Shown here: positions 18,324 to 28,057 of the stretch, one piece after another
Numbering within the stretch: position 1 is the stretch's first letter
Layout of the letters: each line of letters begins with the position of its first letter
Assembly (NCBI GenBank): GCA_963590855.1
Contig: CAVAQT010000013.1
Span: forward strand, 1-64,000
DNA: 64,000 nucleotides
From: Ruminococcus_C sp963590855
GTDB lineage: Bacteria; Bacillota; Clostridia; Oscillospirales; Ruminococcaceae
Reading direction: 5' to 3'
Position numbers and translations under genes: made by a program
The notes under the pieces: generated by a model
What the model was told of the DNA's origin: nothing
The model's database searches: none
Seen by the model: only the letters and a program-made list of their open reading frames with translations

Positions 18324-19839
18324 CACATCCCAAAACATCCGATGGGGTGTTTTGATGTCATATGCGTCGCTGTTGATTTCTTTGCTGGGATCTCTGTTTG
18401 TTTCTAACAAGGTTTTGCATTATATCGGAGATTACAATTATGGACTGTATACTTTTGTAACGTCTATTACTTCGTGGCTGACGGTGCTGTCCAGTGCGCT
18501 TATTGCTTCTTATTTGCGATTTGCGGCCATAGACAACAGAGAAAATCAATGCGTGGACAGAGTTAACTCACTGTTTTTGAAAATCTTGTCTGCTCTCGGC
18601 GGGGGCATTATTTTAATCGGCTGTACGACAGTATTGGCTTTTTATTTTACCGGGACATCTTTTGGCGGCTATACCAAAGAGGATTCTGCGCTGATTTATG
18701 CTCTGCTGTTACTCTCCATTATCAATATTGGCACGAGTTTTATTACCGCCGTTTTTCAACAATACATCAATTACAAGAAACAGTTTATTTTCGATAAAGG
18801 CGTTTCTATTATCGTCTCCGTGCTTGGTTTTGCCGGGCACTATGTAATTGCGAGGTATACCCGGAACATACTTTTGTTGGCTGCGTTTTCGCTTGTGACA
18901 ACAACATTTACTTTTGTATGTAATTATACTTTTTGCCGGCAAAAACTCCAAATGAGATTTGCGCCGTTGAAAATGAGAAATGAAAAGGCGCAAATTTCTT
19001 CGATTCTGGTCTTTTCTTCGGTACTGGTGTTCAATAGTATTGTTGACCAAATCAATTCCAATGTTGATAAGACTCTTCTTGGCTTTTTCTCTATTCCGGA
19101 AAACATCACCATGTATCAGATGGGACAGCTTTTTCAGACATATCTTGCGAGTGTTGTAACGGCGGTCTCCGTAGTATTTGCGCCGACAATCAACGATATG
19201 TGTATTCGGGAAGATGAAAAAGGAGTTTGTACGCTATTTTCGCGTGTTTCAAGGTTGCAGGGAATAGTTGTTTGTTTTGTGGCGTTTGGCTTTGTTTCGT
19301 GCGGAAAGAATTTTATTTTCTGGTGGTTGGGCGATGGTTATACCGCGGCGTATGATGTCGGCGCGGTGCTCATGCTGCTTTCCATCATGCCGCTTTCAGT
19401 AAAGCTGGCGATTGAAGTGCAGCGTGCAAAAAATATGCATAGATTCCGTTCGTATTTGTTCTTTGCTGTTGCAATGCTAAACATTCTGCTGTCGCTGCTG
19501 TTCCTTGTAATAATGCCGAAGAAATATGCGATATATGCGTGCCTGCTTGGAACCATTATTTCAAATATTATTTGCCAGTGGATTGGAATGAACATCTACA
19601 ACAGCAGAAAAATGAAGTTACCCATGGGAAAACATTTGGCGCAGCTTGCAAAATATGTAGCATACGGCATAGCAGGATTTGTGGTATCAAACCGCCTGTT
19701 CAATGTGTTTTGTACGGGCGTTCCAATGCCTTATCTGGCAAAGTTTATGTTGCAGGGGATGTGTTATACAGTCGTCTTTTTGACGTTGCTGCTGGCATTT
19801 GATCGAGGATTTGTTTTCTCATTCGTTAAAAAGCAGTGA
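18304..19839 (+). CDS. Wzx-type polysaccharide flippase (MOP superfamily)
   Basis: A 511-residue membrane protein with about 12-14 hydrophobic segments, beginning NIRWGVLMSYASLLISLLGS and containing the early loop HYIGDYNYGLYTFVTSITSW typical of Wzx/RfbX proteins. It would move the finished lipid-linked repeat to the outer leaflet for the Wzy polymerase. The TTG at 18304 is preferred because GGAGAGG at 18294-18300 precedes it; GTG 18289 would give five more residues. It overlaps the acetyltransferase end by 20 bases. Confidence 0.88.
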   Translation: MRSTQNSTSQNIRWGVLMSYASLLISLLGSLFVSNKVLHYIGDYNYGLYTFVTSITSWLTVLSSALIASYLRFAAIDNRENQCVDRVNSLFLKILSALGGGIILIGCTTVLAFYFTGTSFGGYTKEDSALIYALLLLSIINIGTSFITAVFQQYINYKKQFIFDKGVSIIVSVLGFAGHYVIARYTRNILLLAAFSLVTTTFTFVCNYTFCRQKLQMRFAPLKMRNEKAQISSILVFSSVLVFNSIVDQINSNVDKTLLGFFSIPENITMYQMGQLFQTYLASVVTAVSVVFAPTINDMCIREDEKGVCTLFSRVSRLQGIVVCFVAFGFVSCGKNFIFWWLGDGYTAAYDVGAVLMLLSIMPLSVKLAIEVQRAKNMHRFRSYLFFAVAMLNILLSLLFLVIMPKKYAIYACLLGTIISNIICQWIGMNIYNSRKMKLPMGKHLAQLAKYVAYGIAGFVVSNRLFNVFCTGVPMPYLAKFMLQGMCYTVVFLTLLLAFDRGFVFSFVKKQ

Positions 19840-19894
19840 AAGGTACTCTCGTAAAGGCCGAAAGTTCAATGTGAATTTTTTTGATTTTTAATCG

Positions 19895-20014
19895 CAGGGT
19901 TGAGCAAAACTCCGATTTTCTCATGCAAGAACACGGTATATAGTATTGTTAGCCATTTTCAAATGCAAAATGTTGTGCTTCGCTTTTGTGAATCCTGCGT
20001 TTTGCTCATCCCTG
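19895..20014. repeat. Inverted repeat pair upstream of the acyltransferase genes
   Basis: CAGGGTTGAGCAAAAC at 19895-19910 is matched at 15 of 16 positions by the inverse of 19999-20014, leaving an 88-base A+T-rich interval. The pair fills most of the 203-base gap between the flippase and the first acyltransferase. It could be an invertible switch, a remnant of a small mobile repeat, or a large hairpin. Confidence 0.45.
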
Positions 20015-20042
20015 TTTTAATCGTAAAGTGGAGGGTAAAAGT

Positions 20043-21037
20043 ATGGTACGAGAATGTTTTGTAAAAATGTTCCCGGAGACGGGGCTGGAAAAAAATAAAA
20101 CCGATATTGTGAAAGGTATCCTTGCGCTGTATCTGATTTTAATACATGCAAGGGGGAACACATCGCTTGCCAGTATTACTGCCGTCAATTTTGTCCTCAT
20201 GGTTTCGGGTCAACTGATATGCAGTTACTTTTTCTTCATGTCGGGTTATGGCCTGATGCGATCTTATCTGGCTAAAACGGATTATTTGAAGCATTTTCTT
20301 CGTCGACATGTGCTTCGGCTTTATGTGCCTTATAGCATAGTGCTGCTTGCTACCGTTGCGTATAGAGCGTACTCCTGCACGAGAAGATTGATATTATATA
20401 CTTGCTGCGTTCGCTGACGTTTGGCGGGACATATGCTATCTACGGATGGTATGTGCAGGTGACATTGCTGGTATATATTTTGTTTTTTGCTGTGTTCTCC
20501 TTGAATCTTGGCGTGGATACGAAAAAGAAAATACTGACGTGTGGGATTCTTGGATATGTTGCTGTTGCCATAGCAATTGGGGCGCAATCAATGTGGTACG
20601 ATTCGGTGCTGGCAACTATGCTTGGAGTCTATGCAGCGGATCTGCCTCGTGTTGAAAGCTCAAAGAAATTCGGGGGGTATTATACGATTTGCCTGATCGG
20701 AAGCGTGGTGTGTATTGTGCTCGGCAACAGTTCGCTTTTGTCTGAATTTGCTTTGCAGAGGATTGCTTTCAAAATTGTTGCACCTTTTTTTGTGCTGCCT
20801 GTGTTAGTTATGCTGATGAGCGCATTCAAGAAGAAGTTTAGATTCAGCGGTAAAATTGCGGCGATATCTCTCTATATATATTTAACGCATGGAATTGCGG
20901 TGTCATTTTGGCACGATGTTATAAAAATCGATAATCAGCTCGTATACATAGCAGTCGTTTATATGTTTTCTGTTTTGATGGCATATGGGCTAAAGCTTGT
21001 AAGCGATCCCATCAATAGGAAATTAAATGGAGGATGA
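20043..21037 (+). pseudogene. Membrane acyltransferase (acyltransferase_3 family), one-base frameshift
   Basis: The frame starts at ATG 20043 behind GTGGAGGG and encodes MSGYGLMRSY and FLRRHVLRLYVPYSIVLL of an OafA-like inner-membrane acyltransferase. It then loses frame around 20363-20378. The rest continues in another frame with LLRSLTFGGTYAIYGWYVQV to 21037. Inserting one base gives 331 residues, the normal length for this family. These enzymes O-acetylate or O-acylate polysaccharides. No long homopolymer lies at the break, so an assembly deletion or genuine mutation is more likely than slip-strand switching. Confidence 0.7.
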
Positions 21038-21043
21038 TTTTAT

Positions 21044-22059
21044 ATGGGTTTGAAAACTGAAAATACCGGCTTTCCTACGCGGGAATGTACAACTTGCCTA
21101 AAAGGACTTTTCTCGTGCTTTGTTTTATGGCATCACATATCTCAGAAAAGTATGCGCTTTTATGCGACGAATCTTGGAACGGTTTTTCAGATGATGGGAT
21201 ATCTATCTGTAGCAGTGTTCTTTTTCATCTCCGGTTATGGACTGATGAAATCTGCGGGGGTATTCATTATATAGAAAAGTTTCCGAGAAACAGAATACTT
21301 ACCTTTTATGTGGATGTTCTGGTCATAGCGGTGATCTATTCTGCGGTGAGGCTTGTTACGGAAAAAACGCTGGATTGGGTGCTCATTATTAAAACACTGA
21401 CATACGGGAATACGATTATATCGAACGGTTGGTACTTTCAGGTTATGCTTATCCTTTATTTGCTGTTCTGGATATCCGGAAAGACAACAAAAACAAGTAA
21501 AAGTTTGCTGATCGTTTGTACATCCTTGGTGACTGCATTTTGTCTGCTGTGTATGGTTATAAAAGAGCCTCAGACACGATACGAAAGCGTCATGGCGTTT
21601 TCACTTGGAATGGCTGTGGCATATGACCAGAAACTTGAGTGCCTTTGCAGAACAAGAGTAAGCGCAATTGTTGCGATGGTTGTTTTTATTGTTAGTGTGT
21701 TTGGCGAGTATCTGCTGCGCGGGACAGCTATAGGAATCGTGAGTAAGACGGTTTCCGCCTTGGCATTCGTGATTTGCGTGTTGAGGTTTGTTACAGTTAT
21801 TGATCACACACGAGGAAGTGTGTTGTTGACCAACCCGGTAATGAAATGGCTGGGGAATCGATCATTTGAGATATATGCACTGCAAGGATTTTTTATAAAT
21901 ACCCTGCGGGGTGTAGATGCAGTTTACGATTGCCTGCCGCTGTATGCGGTTATGGTGCTTGCACTTACTATGGTTTCGGCAACAATTATTCACATACCGA
22001 TTACATGGCTTAATGGGGTGATCAAGCACGGGAATGGAAAGATTGAGAAAGCGGCATGA
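21044..22059 (+). pseudogene. Second membrane acyltransferase (acyltransferase_3), one-base frameshift
   Basis: ATG 21044 follows GGAGGA at 21029 and opens a frame with TTCLKGLFSCFVLWHHISQK and FFFISGYGLMKSAG. It ends at TAG 21274, while the family-typical remainder (YIEKFPRNRIL, then NGWYFQVMLILYL) continues in the next frame to 22059. The frames meet at five Gs at about 21255-21259; six Gs would restore 338 residues. The two acyltransferases are adjacent and related in layout, which suggests duplication or two different O-acylations. Confidence 0.72.
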
Positions 22060-22170
22060 TGAAGATCAAACCACTGATAAGATCGGGAAGTTAGGCTTGG
22101 CGAAATTGATACATATGCAAGTGATTTGTATTGAAACATAAACCGAAAGAATAGAGAGGAAGAAAGTCTT

Positions 22171-23238
22171 ATGCACAACATAACAGAGGCGTTCAAAAAT
22201 AAAAAACTGGTAATCACCGGCGGCACGGGCTCGTTCGGTTCAACTGTACTTAAACATTTCCTGACCACCGACATCGGAGAAATCCGCATTATTTCCCGTG
22301 ACGAGAAAAAGCAGGACTGGATGCGGCATACGCTTCAAGCACAGTATCCGGATTATGCGGGGAAAGTCCAATTCTACGTGGGCGATGTGAGAAACGTGGA
22401 CTCTGTTCGTGATGTCATGTACGGTGCGGACTATGTGTTCCATGCCGCCGCGCTGAAAGAAGTCCCTTCCTGCGAGTTCTTCCCGATGGAGGCAGTGAGA
22501 ACCAACATTCTCGGCACAGATAATGTCATTACGGCAGCAGTGGAGAACAAGGTGGAGCGGGTCGTGTTCCTGTCCACAGACAAGGCGGCCTATCCCATCA
22601 ACACGATGGGCATGACCAAGGCTGTGGGCGAAAAAGTCGTACAAGCCCGTGCGCAGAAGGCGTTTGAGCGTGGCGGTACGGTTCTTGCGTGTACCCGCTA
22701 CGGTAATGTCATGTGTAGCCGAGGCTCTGTTATTCCTCTTTTCATTGATCAGATCAAGCGGAAAGCTCCCATCACCATCACCGACCCGAACATGACGCGC
22801 TTCCTCATGAACCTTGATGAGGCTGTAGACCTGGTTGCGTTTGCCTTTGAACACGCCGAGCCGGGCGATCTGTTCGTGCAGAAAGCGGACGCAAGTACCA
22901 TCGGGGATCTTGCGAAGGGCGTTATGAAGGTATTCGGGGAGACGGAATGTAAGATTATTGGATCTCGTCACGGCGAGAAGCTCTACGAAACTTTGGTGAC
23001 GAGAGAAGAAATGCTCCGTTCCGTGGATATGGGACATTATTACCGCATCATGCCAGATGCCCGCGGACTGAACTACGACAAGTTCTATGTTGAGGGCACT
23101 GTGACCACACAGGGTGACGAGGCGTATACGAGCCACAATACGGTTCGTCTCGATGTAGACGGCGTGGTCAAGAAGATCAGGGGCACGGACTATGTGAAGG
23201 AAGAATTGGAAGGAAAGCCGCACTCGGTAGAGGCGTAA
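22171..23238 (+). CDS. capE: UDP-GlcNAc 4,6-dehydratase/epimerase (CapE/FnlA)
   Basis: A 355-residue membrane-independent SDR of the CapE/FnlA/PseB group. It starts the UDP-L-FucNAc route by dehydrating and epimerising UDP-GlcNAc. Seen are the NAD(P) loop ITGGTGSFGSTVL, the sequence AAALKEVPSCEFFPMEA, and the catalytic STDKAAYPINTMGMTKAVGE in which the usual YxxxK tyrosine is replaced by methionine, as in this subgroup. The two genes after it complete the pathway. Base composition is visibly richer in G+C than the preceding cassette. Confidence 0.93.
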   Translation: MHNITEAFKNKKLVITGGTGSFGSTVLKHFLTTDIGEIRIISRDEKKQDWMRHTLQAQYPDYAGKVQFYVGDVRNVDSVRDVMYGADYVFHAAALKEVPSCEFFPMEAVRTNILGTDNVITAAVENKVERVVFLSTDKAAYPINTMGMTKAVGEKVVQARAQKAFERGGTVLACTRYGNVMCSRGSVIPLFIDQIKRKAPITITDPNMTRFLMNLDEAVDLVAFAFEHAEPGDLFVQKADASTIGDLAKGVMKVFGETECKIIGSRHGEKLYETLVTREEMLRSVDMGHYYRIMPDARGLNYDKFYVEGTVTTQGDEAYTSHNTVRLDVDGVVKKIRGTDYVKEELEGKPHSVEA

Positions 23239-23294
23239 ACCGCCCCCTGACATAAAGAATACATATCCCCTCTGCCGGAAGAAAGGAATAACGA

Positions 23295-24467
23295 ATGGAT
23301 ACAAACTGGAAAGAAAACGGCAAAATCAAGCTGATGATTATCGTCGGCACACGCCCGGAGATCATCCGCCTTGCCGCAGTGATCAAGAAATGCCGGAAAT
23401 ATTTCGATACGCTTCTGGTTCACACGGGGCAGAATTATGACTATAACCTCAACGGCGTGTTTTTCAAGGACTTGGGGCTTGATGATCCTGAACTGTACCT
23501 GAACGCGGTCGGCGCAGACCTCGGCGAGACGATGGGGAATATCATAAGCTCATCCTACAAAGCGATGGTCGAGCTGAAGCCGGACGCGGTTCTGGTGCTG
23601 GGCGACACGAACAGCTGCCTGTCCGTCATCGGCGCAAAGCGGCTGCATATCCCGATCTTCCACATGGAGGCGGGCAACCGCTGCAAGGACGAGTGTCTGC
23701 CGGAGGAAACAAATCGCCGTATCGTGGACATTATCTCCGATGTAAACCTTGCTTACTCCGAACACGCGAGAAGGTACCTTGCAGACTGCGGTCTGCCGAA
23801 GGAGCATACTTATGTGACGGGATCACCTATGGCAGAAGTGCTGACGGATAATCTTGCGGCAATCGAAGCAAGCGATATCCACGCCCGTCTCGGACTTGAA
23901 AAGGGCAAGTACATCCTTCTTTCCGCGCACCGTGAGGAGAACATCGACACCGAGAAGAATTTCACCAGTCTTTTCACGGCTATCAACAAAATGGCGGAAA
24001 AGTACGATATGCCGATTCTGTACTCCTGCCACCCTCGTTCTCGAAAGCGTTTGGAGCAGAGCGGATTTGAGCTTGACAAGAGAGTGATCCAACACGAACC
24101 GCTGGGCTTCCATGACTACAACTGCCTGCAAATGAATGCATTCTGTGTAGTCAGTGACAGCGGCACATTGCCGGAGGAAAGCAGCTTTTTCACCTCTATC
24201 GGTCATCCCATCCCGGCTGTCTGCATCCGTACCTCCACGGAGCGTCCTGAAGCACTGGACAAGGGCTGCTTCATCCTGTCTGGCATCGACACAAAGGGAC
24301 TGCTGCAAGCGGTGGACACGGCGGTGGAAATGGTGAAGGACGAGGTAAACGGCGGTGCGATTCCCGTACCGGACTATACGGACATAAACGTCTCCGATAA
24401 GGTTGTGAAGATCATCCAGTCCTACGTTGGCGTGGTCAATAAGATGGTTTGGAGGAAGGACGGATGA
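23295..24467 (+). CDS. wecB: UDP-N-acetylglucosamine 2-epimerase family (WecB/CapG)
   Basis: A 390-residue GT-B-fold 2-epimerase. Family marks are IIVGTRPEIIRLAAVIKK, the acid HTGQNYDYNLNGVFF, VLVLGDTNSCLS, FHMEAGNRC and SDSGTLPEESSF, plus SAHREENIDTEKNF. Lying between the capE and capF homologues, it most likely acts as CapG, inverting C2 of UDP-2-acetamido-2,6-dideoxy-L-talose to give UDP-L-FucNAc, not as the ManNAc enzyme. Its TGA overlaps the ATG of the next gene. Confidence 0.92.
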   Translation: MDTNWKENGKIKLMIIVGTRPEIIRLAAVIKKCRKYFDTLLVHTGQNYDYNLNGVFFKDLGLDDPELYLNAVGADLGETMGNIISSSYKAMVELKPDAVLVLGDTNSCLSVIGAKRLHIPIFHMEAGNRCKDECLPEETNRRIVDIISDVNLAYSEHARRYLADCGLPKEHTYVTGSPMAEVLTDNLAAIEASDIHARLGLEKGKYILLSAHREENIDTEKNFTSLFTAINKMAEKYDMPILYSCHPRSRKRLEQSGFELDKRVIQHEPLGFHDYNCLQMNAFCVVSDSGTLPEESSFFTSIGHPIPAVCIRTSTERPEALDKGCFILSGIDTKGLLQAVDTAVEMVKDEVNGGAIPVPDYTDINVSDKVVKIIQSYVGVVNKMVWRKDG

Positions 24468-25663
24468 AGATATTAGTTACCGGTGCGGCGGGCTTCGTTG
24501 GCCGCAACCTTGTAGAAAATCTGAAGAATATCCGTGACGGCAAGAACAGGACAAGACCCGCCCTGAAAATCGAGACAATATATGAATATGACAGGGACAA
24601 CACAGCGGAGAAACTGGATGCTTTTTGCTGCGACTGCGATTTCGTGTTCAATCTCGCCGGGGTGAACCGTCCGAAAGACCCTGCCGAATTTAAGGCGGGC
24701 AACTTCGGCTTTGCGTCCACGCTGCTGGATACGCTGAAAAAGCATCATAACAAATGTCCCGTCATGCTCTCGTCCTCCATTCAGGCTACCCTTGCTGGAC
24801 GTTTCGGCACGTCCGAATACGGTTTGTCCAAGCGAGACGGGGAAGAATTGTTTTTCCGTTATGCCAAGGAAACCGGCGCAACGGTCTATGTCTACCGCTT
24901 TCCGAACCTTGTGGGCAAATGGGTAAGGCCCAACTACAACAGCGCGGTCGGCACATTTTGCAACAATATTGCGAATGACCTGCCGATTACCGTGAACGAT
25001 CCCAGCGTAGAGATGGAGCTGCTTTTCATCGACGATCTTCTGGAGGAAATGTACGACGCGCTGGAGGATAAGCCTCACCGCTGTGAATTTGACGGCGTGA
25101 ATACCGTTTTCACCGAAAACGGCAAATATTGTGCCGCGCCCGTGACGCACAAGGCAACGCTGGGGTATATCGTCGAGTGCCTTCACACCTTCCACGACCA
25201 GCCGCAGACGCTCGTCATGCCGCAGATCGCGTCGGGATCATTTGAAAAGAAGCTGTATTCAATGTATTTGAGCTATCTTCCGAAAGAGAAAATCGCATTC
25301 GACCTAAAGATGAACTGTGATGATAGGGGCTCCTTCACGGAGCTGTTGAAAACCGTTGACCACGGTCAATTCTCCGTAAATATCTCCAAGCCCGGCATCA
25401 CAAAGGGACAGCACTGGCACAACAGCAAGTGGGAATTTTTCATCGTTGTCAGCGGTCACGGACTGATCCAAGAGCGTAAAATCGGCACGGATGAAGTTAT
25501 CGAATTTGAAGTGAGCGGAGACAAAATTCAGGCAGTCCATATGCTGCCGGGGTATACGCACAATATCATCAATCTATCCGAGACGGAAAACCTCGTCACC
25601 CTCATGTGGGCGAATGAGATGTTCGACCCTGAACATCCCGATACATTTGGGGAGAATGTATAA
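24464..25663 (+). CDS. capF: CapF: bifunctional reductase with C-terminal cupin domain
   Basis: A 399-residue CapF-like protein. Residues 1-260 are an SDR reductase domain (ILVTGAAGFVGRNLVENL and, later, EYGLSKRDGEELF with the YxxxK-like catalytic pair). Residues 280-395 are a cupin (GQHWHNSKWEFFIVV with metal histidines, HMLPGYTHNIINL). In CapF the cupin epimerises C3 and the SDR reduces C4 of the 4-keto sugar. With capE and the 2-epimerase it forms a complete UDP-L-FucNAc set. The ATG at 24464 overlaps the previous stop as ATGA. Confidence 0.93.
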   Translation: MKILVTGAAGFVGRNLVENLKNIRDGKNRTRPALKIETIYEYDRDNTAEKLDAFCCDCDFVFNLAGVNRPKDPAEFKAGNFGFASTLLDTLKKHHNKCPVMLSSSIQATLAGRFGTSEYGLSKRDGEELFFRYAKETGATVYVYRFPNLVGKWVRPNYNSAVGTFCNNIANDLPITVNDPSVEMELLFIDDLLEEMYDALEDKPHRCEFDGVNTVFTENGKYCAAPVTHKATLGYIVECLHTFHDQPQTLVMPQIASGSFEKKLYSMYLSYLPKEKIAFDLKMNCDDRGSFTELLKTVDHGQFSVNISKPGITKGQHWHNSKWEFFIVVSGHGLIQERKIGTDEVIEFEVSGDKIQAVHMLPGYTHNIINLSETENLVTLMWANEMFDPEHPDTFGENV

Positions 25664-25689
25664 AAGCGAAAGGAGAGCATGCATTAAAT

Positions 25690-26928
25690 ATGAACATCGC
25701 AGTTGCCGGAACCGGCTATGTTGGTTTGTCAATATCGGTGCTGTTGGCACAGCACAACAAAGTTACAGCGGTTGACATTATTCCCGAAAAGGTGGAACTG
25801 ATCAACCAAAGAAAATCCCCCATACAGGACGAGTACATAGAAAAATATCTTGCCGAGAAGGAACTTGACCTTGTGGCAACACTTGACGCGGAAAGCGCGT
25901 ACAAGGATGCGGATTTTGTTGTGATTGCCGCGCCGACCAACTATGACAGTCAGAAGAATTTCTTTGATACCTCTGCAGTTGAATCGGTCATCAAGCTTGT
26001 TATGCAGTACAATCCGAACGCAATCATGGTCATAAAGTCCACCATCCCGGTTGGTTTTACGGCAAGCGTGAGAGAAAAGTATAACTGCAAGAACATCATT
26101 TTCAGCCCGGAGTTTCTCCGCGAGTCAAAGGCTCTTTATGACAACCTCTATCCCAGCCGCATTATTGTCGGTACAGATATGAGTGACAAAAGACTTGTCA
26201 AAGCCGCAAACGATTTCGCAAAGCTCCTGCAGGAGGGCGCGATCAAGGAGAACATTGACACGCTGATTATGGGCTTTACCGAGGCAGAGGCGGTCAAGCT
26301 GTTTGCCAACACCTATCTTGCCCTGCGCGTTTCCTATTTCAACGAGCTTGATACTTATGCTGAAATGAAAGGACTTGACACGCAGAAGATTATCGAGGGA
26401 GTGTGCCTTGATCCGCGTATCGGCAATCACTATAACAATCCGTCCTTCGGCTACGGCGGCTATTGCCTGCCCAAAGACACAAAGCAGCTCCTTGCCAACT
26501 ATGCCGATGTGCCGCAGAACATGATGTCCGCTATCGTGGAATCCAATCGGACGCGCAAGGACTTTATTGCCGACAGAGTACTCCGTATGGCAGGCTATTA
26601 CGGGTATGAAGAAGATAACGCTTACAGCAAAGCAAAGGAAATGCCTGTTACGATTGGCGTGTATCGGCTTACGATGAAATCCAACTCCGACAACTTCCGT
26701 CAGTCCTCTATTCAGGGCGTTATGAAGCGGATCAAGGCAAAGGGCGCAACGGTTGTTATTTACGAGCCGACATTAAAGGACGGCGAAACCTTCTTCGGCA
26801 GTGAAATCGTCAACGATCTTGCAAAATTCAAGGATATGTGCAATGCCATCATCGCAAACCGCTATGACAGCTGCCTTGACGATGTGGCCGGCAAGGTTTA
26901 TACAAGAGATATTTTCAGACGGGATTAA
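25690..26928 (+). CDS. UDP-glucose/UDP-N-acetylhexosamine 6-dehydrogenase
   Basis: A 412-residue NAD-dependent dehydrogenase that oxidises C6 of a UDP-sugar to a uronic acid. It has the dinucleotide loop VAGTGYVGLSISVLLAQHN, KSTIPVGFTASVREKY, EFLRESKALYDNLYPSR, EAEAVKLFANTYLALRVSYF and the catalytic cysteine in GYGGYCLPKDTKQLL near residue 256. The sequence type (VYEPTLKDGETFFGS) matches UDP-glucose dehydrogenases of Gram-positive capsule loci. It is the last biosynthetic gene and is followed by a strong terminator. Confidence 0.92.
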   Translation: MNIAVAGTGYVGLSISVLLAQHNKVTAVDIIPEKVELINQRKSPIQDEYIEKYLAEKELDLVATLDAESAYKDADFVVIAAPTNYDSQKNFFDTSAVESVIKLVMQYNPNAIMVIKSTIPVGFTASVREKYNCKNIIFSPEFLRESKALYDNLYPSRIIVGTDMSDKRLVKAANDFAKLLQEGAIKENIDTLIMGFTEAEAVKLFANTYLALRVSYFNELDTYAEMKGLDTQKIIEGVCLDPRIGNHYNNPSFGYGGYCLPKDTKQLLANYADVPQNMMSAIVESNRTRKDFIADRVLRMAGYYGYEEDNAYSKAKEMPVTIGVYRLTMKSNSDNFRQSSIQGVMKRIKAKGATVVIYEPTLKDGETFFGSEIVNDLAKFKDMCNAIIANRYDSCLDDVAGKVYTRDIFRRD

Positions 26929-26957
26929 CTTAATTGCGAACAAATTTATGACACGAT

Positions 26958-26984
26958 AAAAAAGCAGACTTGTTCTGCTTTTTT
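26958..26984 (+). terminator. Intrinsic terminator ending the polysaccharide operon
   Basis: AAAAAAGCAGA and TCTGCTTTTTT form an 11-bp stem around a five-base loop, ending in a T run, 29 bases after the dehydrogenase stop. The A-rich first arm also allows function on the other strand. Confidence 0.85.
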
Positions 26985-27027
26985 GTCGGCAAGCCGAATT
27001 GAATTGAAACAAAGGGAAACTGCAAAA

Positions 27028-27753
27028 ATGTGCGAAGAAGTTAGAAAATCTGCACCGCCGAAGAATATCGCCGCCGAGCTGATGTCCGCTGTTACATACG
27101 CCTATCTGAACCCGACAGAGGATACGGCGGACGCGGACGGACACGCGCAGCTTAAATTGCTTGCTGAGGATTTCGGCATGACGCCGATCAAGGTACGGAA
27201 AATGCTCATTACGACCGGTGCATATCAGACGGCGACGAGTATAAAAGTAAATAGCTTATATAACGACGGAAAGAGCATCAGGGAAATACAGGCGGCTACG
27301 GGGCTTTCGCCGGCTTCTGTTAACGGTTATCTTCCCTACCGTAAAACCGTGTATAATCTGGAAGAACCCACGCTTTCGGCAGAGCGCCTGCGGAAATTCA
27401 GAAAAAGGCGCAAAGCGGTGATAAAAGTCAAAGAGGTAATGAAAGGCAACACATTGAAGTCGATTAACGACACCGCGTGGAACGCCCTTGCTGCATTTGA
27501 GGGCTACGGCTTTCAAACCGCCAAGGGCTTGAGATACACCTATACCGTGAGGGGCAACGAACTTTTCTTTTCCCGCAAGGAAAAATCGGTGACAAGAGCA
27601 AGCGTGGAAATGGCACTCAAAACGGCGATGGCGCTGAAAAAGTCCGGCGTGGAAATACGCGGACCGAAAATGCTTCGCTGCTTCGGCGCGAGCTATCTTT
27701 ATCCAATCTTTATCCGTTTTGGAGTTATATGTGGCGGAGTGGCAAAACTATAA
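27028..27753 (+). CDS. Putative HTH DNA-binding protein
   Basis: A 241-residue protein of unknown function. Residues 20-110 contain two helix-turn-helix-like stretches: LAEDFGMTPIKVRKMLITTG, then YNDGKSIREIQAATGLSPAS with VNGYLPYRKTVYNLEE right after. The second looks like a resolvase/sigma-type HTH. Residues 125-140 are very basic (RLRKFRKRRKAVIKVK), and the C-terminus has no motif I recognise. ATG 27028 is chosen because the frame upstream runs through the terminator. It stands alone between two terminators, so it has its own promoter or depends on readthrough from the glycan operon. Confidence 0.65.
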   Translation: MCEEVRKSAPPKNIAAELMSAVTYAYLNPTEDTADADGHAQLKLLAEDFGMTPIKVRKMLITTGAYQTATSIKVNSLYNDGKSIREIQAATGLSPASVNGYLPYRKTVYNLEEPTLSAERLRKFRKRRKAVIKVKEVMKGNTLKSINDTAWNALAAFEGYGFQTAKGLRYTYTVRGNELFFSRKEKSVTRASVEMALKTAMALKKSGVEIRGPKMLRCFGASYLYPIFIRFGVICGGVAKL

Positions 27754-27778
27754 ATGTGACAGACGCACGAATGCAAGG

Positions 27779-27809
27779 GGTCGGGCAATGCTGCCCGGCC
27801 TTATTTTTT
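27779..27809 (+). terminator. Intrinsic terminator
   Basis: GGTCGGGCA (27779-27787) pairs with TGCCCGGCC (27792-27800), followed by TTATTTTTTA. It closes the HTH gene at 27028. Confidence 0.85.
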
Positions 27810-28057
27810 ACCCGTTTACCCGGCGCACTTCGTATAAAATTTATCCGTTCCGATGCCGTCATCCTCCGCAAAGGGCAGCCTCTTATCAGCTGTTGGAAAC
27901 TATGTTAAACATAATTTTTTATGTCATAGCGCAAATTTTCTCAGCTAAAACTGATGCATCAACTCATAATGTGAATTACGGGATTATTCTAAAAATGAGG
28001 TTGCTTGATATAATATTATGTGTAAGAAAATAGAGGATTTTTGGAGGTGACGGAGCA
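27810..28057 (+). promoter_or_regulatory. Promoter region of the Xre regulator
   Basis: The 304-base gap after the HTH gene holds its terminator and then A+T-rich DNA. A good -10 box TATAAT lies at 28009-28014, 44 bases before the ATG; no strong -35 is seen at 16-18 bases. GGAGGTGA precedes the start at 28058. Short palindromic words around 27900-27935 (ATGTTAAACATAA) might be an operator, which fits autoregulation by an Xre protein. Confidence 0.5.

Noticed and set aside
22240..23304. 354-residue - strand frame opposite capE
   Set aside because: It mirrors capE, whose identity is clear from its SDR motifs.
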